Shown here one piece after another: positions 49,428 to 57,103 of a stretch of DNA of 57,103 bases; the first letter of the stretch is position 1, and every line of letters starts with the position of its first letter. A program made the position numbers and the translations under genes. Source of the DNA: an uncultured Bacteroidales bacterium (GTDB taxonomy: Bacteria > Bacteroidota > Bacteroidia > Bacteroidales > Bacteroidaceae); assembly GCA_902801425.1 (NCBI GenBank), contig CADCIQ010000004.1, positions 7,710 to 64,812 on the forward strand, in the 5' to 3' direction. Under the pieces are notes generated by a model. It made no database searches. It was given only the letters and a program-made list of their open reading frames with translations, and was not told where the DNA came from.

Positions 49428-50271
49428 CTCTCTGCCTTACCGCCTCATACAACAATATTGCGGCACTAACCGATACGTTAAGGGAATCTGTAATTCCGAG
49501 CATAGGAATTCGGATATGGGCATCAGCAGCCTTGCGCCAGATGTCTGTCAATCCTGTTGCTTCTGTGCCCATAACGATTGCCGTTCCACGTTTCATGTCG
49601 GTATCATAATAGAGTTCTGAGTCCTGAAGTTGGGCGGTGAGGATCTGGATGTTGTTCTCTTTCAGATACTTGATACATTCTTCGGAAGTACAGGCAACAC
49701 AAGGAACGCTAAAGATAGCCCCTGTACTGTTCCTTATGAGATTCGGGTTGTAGAGATCCGTCAGAGGATCACAAACGATAAGGGCATCTGCTCCTGCGGC
49801 ATCAGCAGAACGAAGTATAGCACCGAGATTTCCCGGTTTCTCCACGCTCTCCAATACCACGATAAGCGGATTATCGGATAGCTTCAAGTCTTGAAGCGTC
49901 TTGTCCTTTGTCCTTACTTCTGCTATAACTCCTTCAGTACTACCACGATATGCAATCTTTTCGTAAATAGCAGGAGAGACCTCAAATAATTTGATGCCTT
50001 TGTTCTTTTCTATGATTTCTGATACATTCAGACATCCTTCCCTTTGGGAAGGCTTGGTTAGGCTAAAAATCGTATCAATCTCATAGCCTTTTTCCATGCA
50101 TCTCTCCACTTCCCTTATTCCTTCAACAACAAACAATCCGGCCTTCCTTCTTTCGGAAGACTTCTGTTGTAGTTGAAGCAATCGCTTTATTTTCGGGTTT
50201 TGAGCGCTTGTAATAGCCCCACCTGCCCCCGAGGGAGAGTCTTTTATGATAGTATTTGTCGTGAAAGGCAT
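49420..50271 (-). CDS. TrmH/SpoU-family RNA 2'-O-methyltransferase with in-frame repeat inserts
   Basis: A 283-residue SPOUT methyltransferase. An N-terminal substrate-binding domain ('SAQNPKIKRLLQLQQKSSER', 'FVVEGIREVERCMEKGYEID') leads to the SPOUT core: 'LIVVLESVEKPGNLGAILRS' (motif 1, Asn and Arg), 'TAIVMGTEATGLTD' (motif 2) and 'IRIPMLGITDSLNVSVSAAI' (motif 3, the knot). It methylates a ribose in rRNA or tRNA using S-adenosylmethionine. Residues 70-80 ([11 protein letters not shown]) are encoded by a 33-bp family A repeat (50032-50064) and sit where relatives have a short strand/loop. Residues ~11-19 ('DSPSGAGGAI') come from another repeat. The final codons and stop (GAAGCCTAA) overlap a third repeat. 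Confidence 0.88.
   Translation of the reverse strand: MPFTTNTIIKDSPSGAGGAITSAQNPKIKRLLQLQQKSSERRKAGLFVVEGIREVERCMEKGYEIDTIFSLTKPSQREGCLNVSEIIEKNKGIKLFEVSPAIYEKIAYRGSTEGVIAEVRTKDKTLQDLKLSDNPLIVVLESVEKPGNLGAILRSADAAGADALIVCDPLTDLYNPNLIRNSTGAIFSVPCVACTSEECIKYLKENNIQILTAQLQDSELYYDTDMKRGTAIVMGTEATGLTDIWRKAADAHIRIPMLGITDSLNVSVSAAILLYEAVRQREA
50032..50064. repeat. Family A repeat inserted in frame in the methyltransferase gene
   Basis: ACATCCTTCCCTTTGGGAAG GCTTGGTTAGGCT: exactly 33 bp, i.e. 11 codons, identical in its core to intergenic copies at 20764-20806 and 49382-49427. Read on the coding strand it has no stop in the frame used, although GCCTAACC has one in another frame. Confidence 0.9.
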
Positions 50272-50368
50272 GTTAATTGTTAAATTTTAATTGTTAATTG
50301 ATTGTTGTGGGGAAGGGCTTGTCGCCTTCCGGCTCCCTCCCTACGGGGGAGGGCGGGGGGAGAGGCCG
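50205..50368. repeat. Repeat pair around the start of the methyltransferase gene
   Basis: GCCCCACCTGCCCCCGAGGG AGAGTC (about 50215-50242, inside the coding 5' end) and GCTCCCTCCCTACGGGGGAG GGCGGGGGGAGAGGCC (family E, about 50330-50367, upstream). The upstream unit is in the gap before recG's stop. Confidence 0.75.
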
Positions 50369-50374
50369 CCACTT

Positions 50375-52471
50375 TTAGCTTATCTGAGCCCAATCCACAT
50401 CATCTTTCCTTAGTTCGTTGAGGCGTCTCCAAAGCATAGCGTGACGAGGAGAGTTACATTCTGGATCATCGTCTATTATCTTCTGAGCCTCGTCTCTTGC
50501 AAGCTGAACGAGTTGTCCGTCTCTTGCAATATCGGCAATCTTCAGGTCGAAGGCAAGACCTGATTGCTGAGTGCCTTCAAGATCTCCCGGACCTCTTAGC
50601 TTCAGATCCGCTTCTGCTATGCGGAAACCGTCGTTGGTTTCTGTCATTATCTCCATTCGCTTGCGTGTTTCCTGAGCAAGCTCATGCCCCGTTACAAGGA
50701 TGCAATAGCTTTGGTCAGCCCCTCGTCCTACTCGTCCTCTAAGCTGATGTAACTGCGAAAGACCAAACCTCTGAGCGTCCATTATCACCATTACGGAGGC
50801 ATTAGGCACGTTTACGCCAACCTCAATAACGGTTGTTGCAACGAGAATCTGCGTCTCGCCAGATGCGAATTTCTGCATTTCCTCTTCCTTTTCGGCAGGT
50901 TTCATTCTTCCGTGTACCTTACTCATCTTGTATTCTGGAAAGGTATTTTGCAGATACTCATAGCCTTCCTCAAGGTTCTTGAGGTCAATTTTCTCGCTCT
51001 CGGTTATGAGAGGATAGACTATATACACCTGACGGCCAATGCTTATCTGCTGTCTGATACCGTTGAAAAGACTCGTTGTCTGGTTATCATATTTATGCAG
51101 GGTGCGGATTGGCTTTCTGCCAGGAGGAAGTTCGTCGATAACACTTACATCCAGATCTCCGTATATAGTCATGGCGAGGGTTCGTGGAATAGGCGTTGCC
51201 GTCATTACGAGTATGTGCGGAGGGTTCTCATTCTTTGCCCAGAGCTTTGCTCTCTGTGCCACTCCAAAACGATGCTGCTCATCGACAACGGCAAGTCCGA
51301 TGTTTTTGAACTGCACGGTCTCTTCAATCAAGGCATGAGTGCCTACGAGAATATCAATCTCACCAGTAACAAGCTGTTCGAGAACTTCCTTTCTCTTCTT
51401 GCCTTTCACTATGCCTGTGAGTAGTTCCACCTTTACATCCAGTCCTTTGAGAAACTCCTGTATGGTGGCAAGATGTTGTTCTGCAAGAATCTCGGTAGGA
51501 GCCATCAGGCAGGTCTGAAAACCGTTGTCAACAGCTATCAGCATAGCCATAAGTGCGACGAGAGTCTTTCCAGAGCCCACATCGCCTTGCACGAGACGAT
51601 TCATCTGTCGGCCGGTATTCATATCTGCCTGAATCTCATGCATCACCCGCTTTTGTGCTCCAGTGAGCTCAAATTTCAGGTTCTTACTGAAGAATTCCCT
51701 GAAATGTTCGCCAACCCTTGGAAGTAAATACCCCTTGTATTTGCGTCTGTGGTTGGCAGTATAGCGAAGAATATTGAGCTGAACATAGAACAGTTCCTCG
51801 AATTTCAGCCTCTCCCTTGCCTTCTGCATATCATGCTGTGACTTGGGATAATGCACGTTTCGCATAGCCATGTCACGACTAACAAGGTGGAGTGGGGTGG
51901 TGATGTAATCGGGAAGGGTTTCGGGAAGTGTCGGCATCTTTGCAAGCATAGCCTTTGCAATCTTCTCCATGGAACGAGAGGTGAGACCTGCGTTCTTCAT
52001 CTTCTCCGTCGTTACATAGTATGGTTGCATACCCATCTGAGAGAGTTGAAGGTTTTCTGTCTTTTCTATCTCAGGATGAGTGAATTGGAATCTGCCTCCG
52101 AAAATGGTCGGCTTGCCGAAAACGATATAGTCAACCCCAACCTTGAAGTTCTTGGTTACGTATTGTGTTCCTGAGAACCATACAAGATCCACAACTCCAG
52201 ATCCGTCTCCGAAATGTGCAACGAGTCTCTTTTTCTTTATTCCCATAGGGAATGTCTCAAAGGAGAGAATCCTGCCTTTAATCTGAACAAAAGACATATC
52301 CTGCGTGAGGCTACTGATGCTATATACGTGGCTTCTATCCACATACTTATATGGATAGTATTCCAGCATATCACCGATGGTTTTGATACCCAGTTCCTTG
52401 TTGAGTATCTGTTTCTTTGTCGGTCCAACGCCGCTAACATACATTATGTCTTGTTTCAGAATGTCGCTCAT
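50375..52471 (-). CDS. recG: ATP-dependent DNA helicase RecG
   Basis: A 698-residue fork-remodelling helicase. The N-terminal wedge/OB domain covers ~residues 1-230 ('YVSGVGPTKKQILNKELGI', 'FVQIKGRILSFETFPMGIKK'). The helicase core has Walker A 'RLVQGDVGSGKTLVALMAML' (~293), 'LMAPTEILAEQHL', DExH-type 'IGLAVVDEQHRFGVAQR', 'VMTATPIPRTLAMTIYGDLD' and 'LVATTVIEVGVNVPNASVMV' and 'LHQLRGRVGRGADQSYCIL'. Length is normal for RecG. Its ATG overlaps the ispD stop by one base (TAATG), so the two are co-translated. Confidence 0.97.
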   Translation of the reverse strand: MSDILKQDIMYVSGVGPTKKQILNKELGIKTIGDMLEYYPYKYVDRSHVYSISSLTQDMSFVQIKGRILSFETFPMGIKKKRLVAHFGDGSGVVDLVWFSGTQYVTKNFKVGVDYIVFGKPTIFGGRFQFTHPEIEKTENLQLSQMGMQPYYVTTEKMKNAGLTSRSMEKIAKAMLAKMPTLPETLPDYITTPLHLVSRDMAMRNVHYPKSQHDMQKARERLKFEELFYVQLNILRYTANHRRKYKGYLLPRVGEHFREFFSKNLKFELTGAQKRVMHEIQADMNTGRQMNRLVQGDVGSGKTLVALMAMLIAVDNGFQTCLMAPTEILAEQHLATIQEFLKGLDVKVELLTGIVKGKKRKEVLEQLVTGEIDILVGTHALIEETVQFKNIGLAVVDEQHRFGVAQRAKLWAKNENPPHILVMTATPIPRTLAMTIYGDLDVSVIDELPPGRKPIRTLHKYDNQTTSLFNGIRQQISIGRQVYIVYPLITESEKIDLKNLEEGYEYLQNTFPEYKMSKVHGRMKPAEKEEEMQKFASGETQILVATTVIEVGVNVPNASVMVIMDAQRFGLSQLHQLRGRVGRGADQSYCILVTGHELAQETRKRMEIMTETNDGFRIAEADLKLRGPGDLEGTQQSGLAFDLKIADIARDGQLVQLARDEAQKIIDDDPECNSPRHAMLWRRLNELRKDDVDWAQIS

Positions 52472-53136
52472 TATTTAAGCAAAGCCTCTGCTATCGTTAT
52501 GTCGAATGGGGTTGTTAGCTTTATGTTCTCACGGTTGCCCTCAACCATTGTCACCTTTTGTCCGATACCCTCTACAACCGAGGCGTCGTCTGTAAAGGTA
52601 TCCTTGTATTCCTGTTTGTTGGCTTCCTTGAGAAGCTGTATGTCGAAAACCTGTGGGGTTTGTACCAATCGATAGTCGCCTCTGAACACGTTCTTGTTCT
52701 CAGGCGTGTATCTAAGGGTCTCAACTACTTCTGTAACAGGGATTACAGCCTTTACCTCACGGGCTGAATCATAGCATCTTTTGATAGTCTCGACAGACAC
52801 GAACGGACGCACACCATCATGCACACCTACAACTCCTTGGGCATCGTTAGGCACAAGATTTAGGCCATTCTGAACGGAGTGGAAACGTGTCTGGCCTCCG
52901 TCTGCTATCTGTATGCCTTCTGAATTGAATGAAGGATGTTTCAGACAGAGTTCCTTCCAGTAATCCTGCTGGGCTTTAGGCAATACGAGGATAATGCCGA
53001 TTTCCTTGCTGTATTCGCGAAAACGGTCTATTGTCCTCATCAGGATAGGTTTACCGCAGATAGGCAGGAATTGCTTTGGGATTTCTCCTCCCATTCTCAG
53101 TCCCTTGCCTCCTGCAACTATTATGATATAGTCCAT
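52471..53136 (-). CDS. ispD: 2-C-methyl-D-erythritol 4-phosphate cytidylyltransferase
   Basis: A 221-residue enzyme of the MEP isoprenoid pathway, making CDP-methylerythritol from MEP and CTP. The nucleotide-binding start '[20 protein letters not shown]' shows the conserved Gly, Arg and Lys. '[20 protein letters not shown]' and '[13 protein letters not shown]' hold the active-site Asp and Thr region, and '[17 protein letters not shown]' closes the fold. Length is typical. It lies 2 bp after the DJ-1 gene and overlaps recG, forming a DJ-1/ispD/recG run. Confidence 0.95.
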   Translation of the reverse strand: MDYIIIVAGGKGLRMGGEIPKQFLPICGKPILMRTIDRFREYSKEIGIILVLPKAQQDYWKELCLKHPSFNSEGIQIADGGQTRFHSVQNGLNLVPNDAQGVVGVHDGVRPFVSVETIKRCYDSAREVKAVIPVTEVVETLRYTPENKNVFRGDYRLVQTPQVFDIQLLKEANKQEYKDTFTDDASVVEGIGQKVTMVEGNRENIKLTTPFDITIAEALLK

Positions 53137-53138
53137 GA

Positions 53139-53702
53139 TTACTTGCCCATCAGATGATTGAACCTCATTCCTTCCTTGATATTCTCTACGGTCTGCTTGT
53201 CGGCAAACATTTCAAGAATGGCATAGGCATAAGGGAATGTGGCAGCCGGACCTTCACCTGTGATGATATTTCCATCGATGGTGTAGAGCTCATGGGTGTA
53301 TTCCGCACCAATCATTCCATTCTCGCAACCAGGGAAACATGTGGCTTTCTTGCCTTTGAGAAGTCCGAGGTCTCCGAGAATCATAGGAGCAGCACAGATA
53401 GCGCCAATCTTCTTTCCGGCAGCATAGTGTGCAGAGATTGCCTTTCTCACACCTTCATGAGCCATGAGATTGGTGGTTCCTGGCTGTCCTCCAGGAAGCA
53501 GCAGCATATCTGCATCAGAGAAATCAGAGTTCACGATCATCTCGTCGCACTTGATCACGATTCCGTGTGATGATTCGATGTATTCTGTACCAGTTGTGCT
53601 GACCATTTTCACATCAACACCACCTCTTCTAAGGATGTCAACTACGATGAGAGCCTCGATCTCTTCTGTGCCATTAGCAAGAAATTCATATACTTTTGCC
53701 AT
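53139..53702 (-). CDS. DJ-1/PfpI-family protein (YajL-like)
   Basis: A 187-residue protein of the DJ-1/ThiJ/PfpI class. '[20 protein letters not shown]' is the N-terminal strand/helix, '[17 protein letters not shown]' the nucleophile-elbow approach, and '[20 protein letters not shown]' carries the reactive Cys. '[20 protein letters not shown]' follows. Members act in protection against glyoxal or oxidative damage, or as chaperones; the exact role here is unknown. The ATG at 53702 (MAKVYEFL) is preferred over one three codons earlier because it fits the family. First gene of the run with ispD and recG. Confidence 0.88.
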   Translation of the reverse strand: MAKVYEFLANGTEEIEALIVVDILRRGGVDVKMVSTTGTEYIESSHGIVIKCDEMIVNSDFSDADMLLLPGGQPGTTNLMAHEGVRKAISAHYAAGKKIGAICAAPMILGDLGLLKGKKATCFPGCENGMIGAEYTHELYTIDGNIITGEGPAATFPYAYAILEMFADKQTVENIKEGMRFNHLMGK

Positions 53703-53844
53703 AATATTCAATTTTTTTGGATATTTTTTCTGATTTTTGAATTTTATTTATTATTTTTGCATTGCAAATCATTTGCAAATATACGAAAGTTTCCTGAAAA
53801 TTCAAAATATTTCAGTTCATAAAGATAATAATACGCACAATTTT

Positions 53845-54729
53845 ATGTCAGATAAGTCACTTCGCTTCGCAATTTTCGGCAATCAGTATCAGGCCAAGAA
53901 GTCTGCGGCAATACAGAAAATACTCTCTCTCCTTAATCAGCGTGAGGGGGAAATTCTTATTGACCGTCCTTTCTATGACTTCCTTACCAAAGGGCAGCAT
54001 CTTGAGCTGGATGTTGATAAGGTCTTTGATGGTGATGACTTTGATGCAGACTTTGCTGTGTCAATGGGCGGAGACGGTACGCTGCTTAAGACTGCGGCTC
54101 GTGTCGGGCATAAGAACATCCCTATAATTGGCGTGAATATCGGGCGACTCGGTTTTCTTGCCGATGTGAACCCTACAGAGATTGAGCGTGCTATTGCTAA
54201 TCTTTATTCAGATGACTATGTGGTGAGTGAGCATGCAGTCCTTGTTATAGAAAGTGACGGCGCTCCTATCAAGGAATGTCCTTATGCGCTTAATGATATT
54301 GCAGTACTCAAGCGCGATACGGCTTCTATGATAGCTATCCGCACAAGCGTGAATGGCGAGTATGTTATCACTTATCAGGCTGACGGATTGATTGTTACCA
54401 CTCCGATGGGCTCTACTGCCTATTCCTTGAGTAATGGAGGTCCAATCATCACGCCGGGAGCTGACATCCTTTGCCTTACCCCTGTGGCTCCTCATAGTCT
54501 TAATGTTCGTCCGATTGTTGTTCCTGATCAGTCGGTAATAACTCTCAAGGTTGAAAGCCGTAGCCATAACTTCCTTGTTGCCGTTGATGGACGTTCTGAG
54601 AGTCTCCCTGAGGGCACTCTCCTCACTATCCGTAAGGCAGACTATACAGCAAAGGTGGTTCGTTTCAGCGATCGTCGTTATCTCTCTACCCTTCGCGAGA
54701 AGTTGATGTGGGGAGCAGATCAGAGATAA
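53845..54729 (+). CDS. nadK: NAD kinase
   Basis: A 294-residue ATP-NAD kinase producing NADP. 'ADFAVSMGGDGTLLKTAARV' contains the GGDGT motif, 'IIGVNIGRLGFLADVNPTEI' the NAD-binding Asn/Asp region, and 'YALNDIAVLKRDTASMIAIR' plus 'YQADGLIVTTPMGSTAYSLS' are the family's second and third blocks. The ATG at 53845 (MSDKSLRFAIFGN) is chosen over one 36 codons earlier, whose extra sequence has no family resemblance and overlaps a TATTTTTG -7 box at 53752-53759. Divergent from the DJ-1 run; the ABC exporter follows 25 bp downstream. Confidence 0.93.
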   Translation: MSDKSLRFAIFGNQYQAKKSAAIQKILSLLNQREGEILIDRPFYDFLTKGQHLELDVDKVFDGDDFDADFAVSMGGDGTLLKTAARVGHKNIPIIGVNIGRLGFLADVNPTEIERAIANLYSDDYVVSEHAVLVIESDGAPIKECPYALNDIAVLKRDTASMIAIRTSVNGEYVITYQADGLIVTTPMGSTAYSLSNGGPIITPGADILCLTPVAPHSLNVRPIVVPDQSVITLKVESRSHNFLVAVDGRSESLPEGTLLTIRKADYTAKVVRFSDRRYLSTLREKLMWGADQR

Positions 54730-54754
54730 ATATTTCATTTCAGCATTTTTTACC

Positions 54755-56410
54755 ATGGGATCCAAGGCTTATTCTTCAAAACAGATATTTCGCTGGCTGT
54801 TGCGTTCGTGGCGTGGAAATATTTTCCAGGCCTCGTTAAATGCGTCTTTAGGCTTGCTCGAGGTGGGGGTAAGTCTCGCTTCCGTGTGGGCTGTGAAGCA
54901 TGCCATTGATGTGGCGTCACATTCCATCGAGGGAGATGTGATTGTATCTGTCGGAATAATGGGAGGCCTGATCCTTTGTAGTTTTGCTATCAATATGACT
55001 GCTGTCTGGGTGAAGAACATCCTTGGTGTTCGTGCTCAGAATCGTATGCAGAGGCAGATGCTTGACCGTATTCTCCGTGCTGAGTGGCATGGAAAGGAGA
55101 GTCTTCATAGCGGTGATGTCATTAATCGTCTTGAACTGGATGTCAATCAGGTGGTGGTGTTCCTTACGGAGACACTACCAAGCACGCTTTCCGTTCTTGC
55201 CATGTTCCTTGGTGCTTTCTTCTATCTGTATCTCATGGATAGTAGGCTGGCATTGATTATCATTGTGCTGATTCCGTTCTTCGCTCTTCTCAGTAAGATT
55301 TATGTCCGTCGTATGCGACAACTTTCGCGTGACGTGCGCGACTCTGATTCCCGTGTGCAGAGCATTCTTCAGGAAACTGTTCAGAATCGTATGCTCGTAA
55401 AGACGCTTGAGAGCGAGGAAACGATGGTTGAGCGTCTGGATGATCAGCATCGTATGTTGCAGAGTAGTGTGGAGAGAAGGACTAAGTTTCGTCTTTTGTC
55501 TAATTTCATCCTTAATTTTGGTTTCGCATTCTGCTATCTCATTGCCTTTGCGTGGAGTGCTATACGAATGTCGGCTGGTACTCTCTCCTTTGGAGGCATG
55601 ACTGCTTTCCTTCAGCTCGTGAACAAGATACAGTCGCCTGCACGTAGTCTCATGAAATTGGCACCTGCTTTCGTTAGCGTCTTTACTGCTGCTGAGAGAT
55701 TGATGCATCTTGAGGAGACGCCTCTTGAGGAACAGGGCGATGATGTTCAGCTTGGTTGTCCTTGTGGAATCCGTCTTGAGAATGTCACCTATGGATATGA
55801 GGATGACAAGGCGCATCCTGTAATTCGTGATCTTTCCTATGATTTCCGTCCTGGTGAGTGTACAGCTATCCTTGGAGAGACAGGTGCTGGAAAGACGACA
55901 ATCATCCGACTCATTCAGGCTCTTCTACGTCCGGATTCTGGTTCTCTTTATATATATAATAAGGTGGAGAGCGTAGAGGTTAGTCCTCTAACGCGCTGTA
56001 ACATCGTATATGTACCACAGGGAAACACTCTTCTCAGCGGCACTATCCGTGATAATCTTCTTCTTGCCGATGAGGATGCAACAGATGAACAGATGCACGA
56101 GGCACTTGAAATGGCATGTGCTGATTTCGTCTTTGCACTTCCAGAAGGTCTCGATACTGTATGCTCCGAGAATGGTGGAGGATTAAGTGAAGGACAGGCT
56201 CAGAGAATCTGCATTGCCCGTGCTCTTCTCCGTAATCGTGGAATCCTTCTTCTTGATGAGGCTACAAGTGCCCTTGACCCAGATACGGAAAAGAATCTCC
56301 TTGCTAATATTATGAAGTCAAGTCAGCACACAATAATCTTCATCACTCATCGCCCTGCGGTCGTTGATTATTGCACTCGCACTCTCCGCATCGAAAAACT
56401 GAGGGACTAA
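54755..56410 (+). CDS. ABC exporter, permease and ATPase fused
   Basis: A 551-residue half-transporter. Membrane domain ~residues 15-310 with six helices ('GVSLASVWAVKHAID', 'VIVSVGIMGGLILCSFAINM', 'TLPSTLSVLAMFLGAFFYLY', 'LALIIIVLIPFFALLSKIYV'). The ATPase has Walker A 'CTAILGETGAGKTTIIRLIQ' (~372), 'VYVPQGNTLLSGTIRDNLLL' (Q-loop), signature 'LSEGQAQRICIARALLRN' and Walker B 'ILLLDEATSALDPDTE', then the 'THRPAV' His. The signature reads LSEGQ rather than LSGGQ. It probably exports a lipid or peptide; substrate unknown. Likely co-transcribed with nadK. Confidence 0.9.
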   Translation: MGSKAYSSKQIFRWLLRSWRGNIFQASLNASLGLLEVGVSLASVWAVKHAIDVASHSIEGDVIVSVGIMGGLILCSFAINMTAVWVKNILGVRAQNRMQRQMLDRILRAEWHGKESLHSGDVINRLELDVNQVVVFLTETLPSTLSVLAMFLGAFFYLYLMDSRLALIIIVLIPFFALLSKIYVRRMRQLSRDVRDSDSRVQSILQETVQNRMLVKTLESEETMVERLDDQHRMLQSSVERRTKFRLLSNFILNFGFAFCYLIAFAWSAIRMSAGTLSFGGMTAFLQLVNKIQSPARSLMKLAPAFVSVFTAAERLMHLEETPLEEQGDDVQLGCPCGIRLENVTYGYEDDKAHPVIRDLSYDFRPGECTAILGETGAGKTTIIRLIQALLRPDSGSLYIYNKVESVEVSPLTRCNIVYVPQGNTLLSGTIRDNLLLADEDATDEQMHEALEMACADFVFALPEGLDTVCSENGGGLSEGQAQRICIARALLRNRGILLLDEATSALDPDTEKNLLANIMKSSQHTIIFITHRPAVVDYCTRTLRIEKLRD

Positions 56411-56425
56411 AGCCCGCCTCTCTTT

Positions 56426-56453
56426 TTCGAGCCGTCATTGGCTCGCCTTTTTC
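56426..56453 (+). terminator. Terminator of nadK/ABC exporter unit
   Basis: CGAGCC-GTCATT-GGCTCG then CCTTTTTCTT, just after the stop at 56410. A second hairpin of the same bases (CGAGCCGAGTTCGGCTCG, 56469-56486) follows. The rest of 56490-56638 shows nothing recognisable. Confidence 0.75.
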
Positions 56454-56638
56454 TTGGCTTAGCTCAATCGAGCCGAGTTCGGCTCGCCATCCCCATCCCT
56501 TGTAAATATGCCCCTCCGCCCGTTTTGTTATATTTTCGCAATACTTTGCTCATGTTCCCCGTATATTGCCGATTTGCCTTGATTTTCATCATTCAAACCC
56601 TAAAAAAACAACTTTTTCTAAAAATAATTCGTGAAAAA

Positions 56639-56670
56639 TTTGGTCAGTTCAGGAAAAAGCAGTACTTTTG
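56639..56670 (+). promoter_or_regulatory. rRNA operon promoter P1
   Basis: TTTG (56639-56642), 20-bp spacer, TACTTTTG (56663-56670). It drives the 16S gene ~360 bp downstream. An identical -7 box at 56762-56769 lies in the second tandem copy but lacks a TTTG at the right distance (nearest is 26 bp upstream). Confidence 0.75.
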
Positions 56671-56847
56671 CACTCGCTTTCGGGAAAACGGTACCAAACA
56701 CCGCTTGAAAGAAGGCAAAAAGAAAGAGTTCTTTGACAAGATTTACATCAGGAAAAAGCAGTACTTTTGCACTCGCTTTCGGGAAAACGGTACCAAACAC
56801 CGCTTGAAAGAAGGCAAAAAGAAAGAGTTCTTTGACAAGATTTACAT
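56650..56847 (+). repeat. Perfect or near-perfect 99-bp tandem duplication in the rRNA leader
   Basis: Two adjacent 99-bp units (56650-56748 and 56749-56847) begin CAGGAAAAAGCAGTACTTTT and end TTCTTTGACAAGATTTACAT. Each carries the -7 box TACTTTTG, the palindromic-looking GGGAAAACGGTACC and a TTCTTTGACA motif that is typical of rRNA leaders. Open frames across it on both strands are by-products of the repeat. Confidence 0.9.
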
Positions 56848-57029
56848 AAACAGAAAGTAGTAGTACAAGAAGCAAGTGAGTAATCACTTGGGTAATAAAC
56901 GAACCGATCAATTCTCCTCCTTGACAGGAGGAAAAGAGAAAAGACTTCTTAATAGATTAAAGGATAGTCGTCCCGAGCAAGACAACGATGCTCTTCCGTA
57001 AAACGAAGAGTTCATTATAAAGAAATTTT

Positions 57030-57103
<74 letters not shown>

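Noticed and set aside
55175-55816. 213-codon frame antisense to the ABC exporter
   Set aside because: Composition typical of reverse-strand reading and no promoter; the exporter motifs are intact.
56438-56911. Two repeat-containing frames (plus and minus) across the rRNA leader
   Set aside because: Both are created by the 99-bp tandem duplication; the region is the promoter and leader of the 16S gene.

Overview
The window reads as Bacteroidales chromosome, most likely Prevotella or a close relative. The right edge enters a 16S rRNA gene whose first ~74 bases have the Bacteroidales form. Many genes are preceded by the Bacteroidetes promoter pattern, a TAnnTTTG -7 box about 20 bp downstream of TTTG or TTG. 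The gene content also fits: a large one-chain PurL, a class I fumarase, PorT-like barrels, an ABCG-type transporter with an N-terminal extension, DUF6057 and GIN-domain proteins.

Layout. 1-1.5 kb: a BRO-N antirepressor-like remnant and a 32-codon 'smalltalk' mini-protein among repeats. 1.5-9.6 kb (minus): an IPT-domain lipoprotein with an outer-membrane barrel, a secreted protein, a PD40/TolB-like lipoprotein and a DUF6057 membrane protein. 9.6-16.7 kb (minus): purL, an ammonium channel and a membrane protein of unknown function. 16.9-22.3 kb (minus): a five-gene unit of circularly permuted ATP-grasp, alpha-E protein, transglutaminase and two M14-like deacylase homologues, one of which has lost its metal ligands. 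22.1-23.7 kb: a gene desert with a 0.8 kb duplicated non-coding segment and a candidate small RNA. 23.7-27.5 kb (minus): a PLD/cardiolipin synthase-like protein and an MscS channel. 27.7-31.5 kb: a BadF-type kinase, then rny, zapA, a coiled-coil partner and a hypothetical gene. 31.8-36.8 kb (plus): polysaccharide initiating transferase, Wzc-like tyrosine kinase, a HAD protein and queC. 36.8-44.2 kb: the second 0.8 kb duplicate, a small lipoprotein, class I fumarase, a lipoprotein and an ABCG transporter. 44.4-56.4 kb: hflX, an OmpA-family lipoprotein, a secreted protein, a GIN-domain protein, a TrmH-type methyltransferase, recG, ispD, a DJ-1 protein, nadK and an ABC exporter. The 16S gene closes the window behind a tandemly duplicated promoter segment.

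How genes work together. The strongest candidate for a little-described system is the ATP-grasp/alpha-E/transglutaminase/M14 unit. It has one good promoter at its head, a terminator at its tail and a 4-bp overlap between two of its genes. Its content suggests ATP-dependent formation, and hydrolysis or transfer, of amide bonds on an unknown peptide or metabolite. The plus-strand wcaJ-like/wzc-like pair starts and controls surface polysaccharide synthesis. zapA and its coiled-coil neighbour belong to cell division.

The other striking property is repeat ecology. Several unrelated G/C-run palindromes (REP-like) occur as facing inverted pairs around genes. A 30-bp palindrome is found in four copies, each sitting inside another palindromic repeat. 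Repeats have entered reading frames without breaking them in at least three genes (trmH-like, PLD, PD40 protein) and lie on or beside the stop codons of others. A second class consists of foldbacks built from one short word repeated forward and then in reverse complement, with a different word at each locus. No tRNA gene, CRISPR array or intact transposase gene was recognised.
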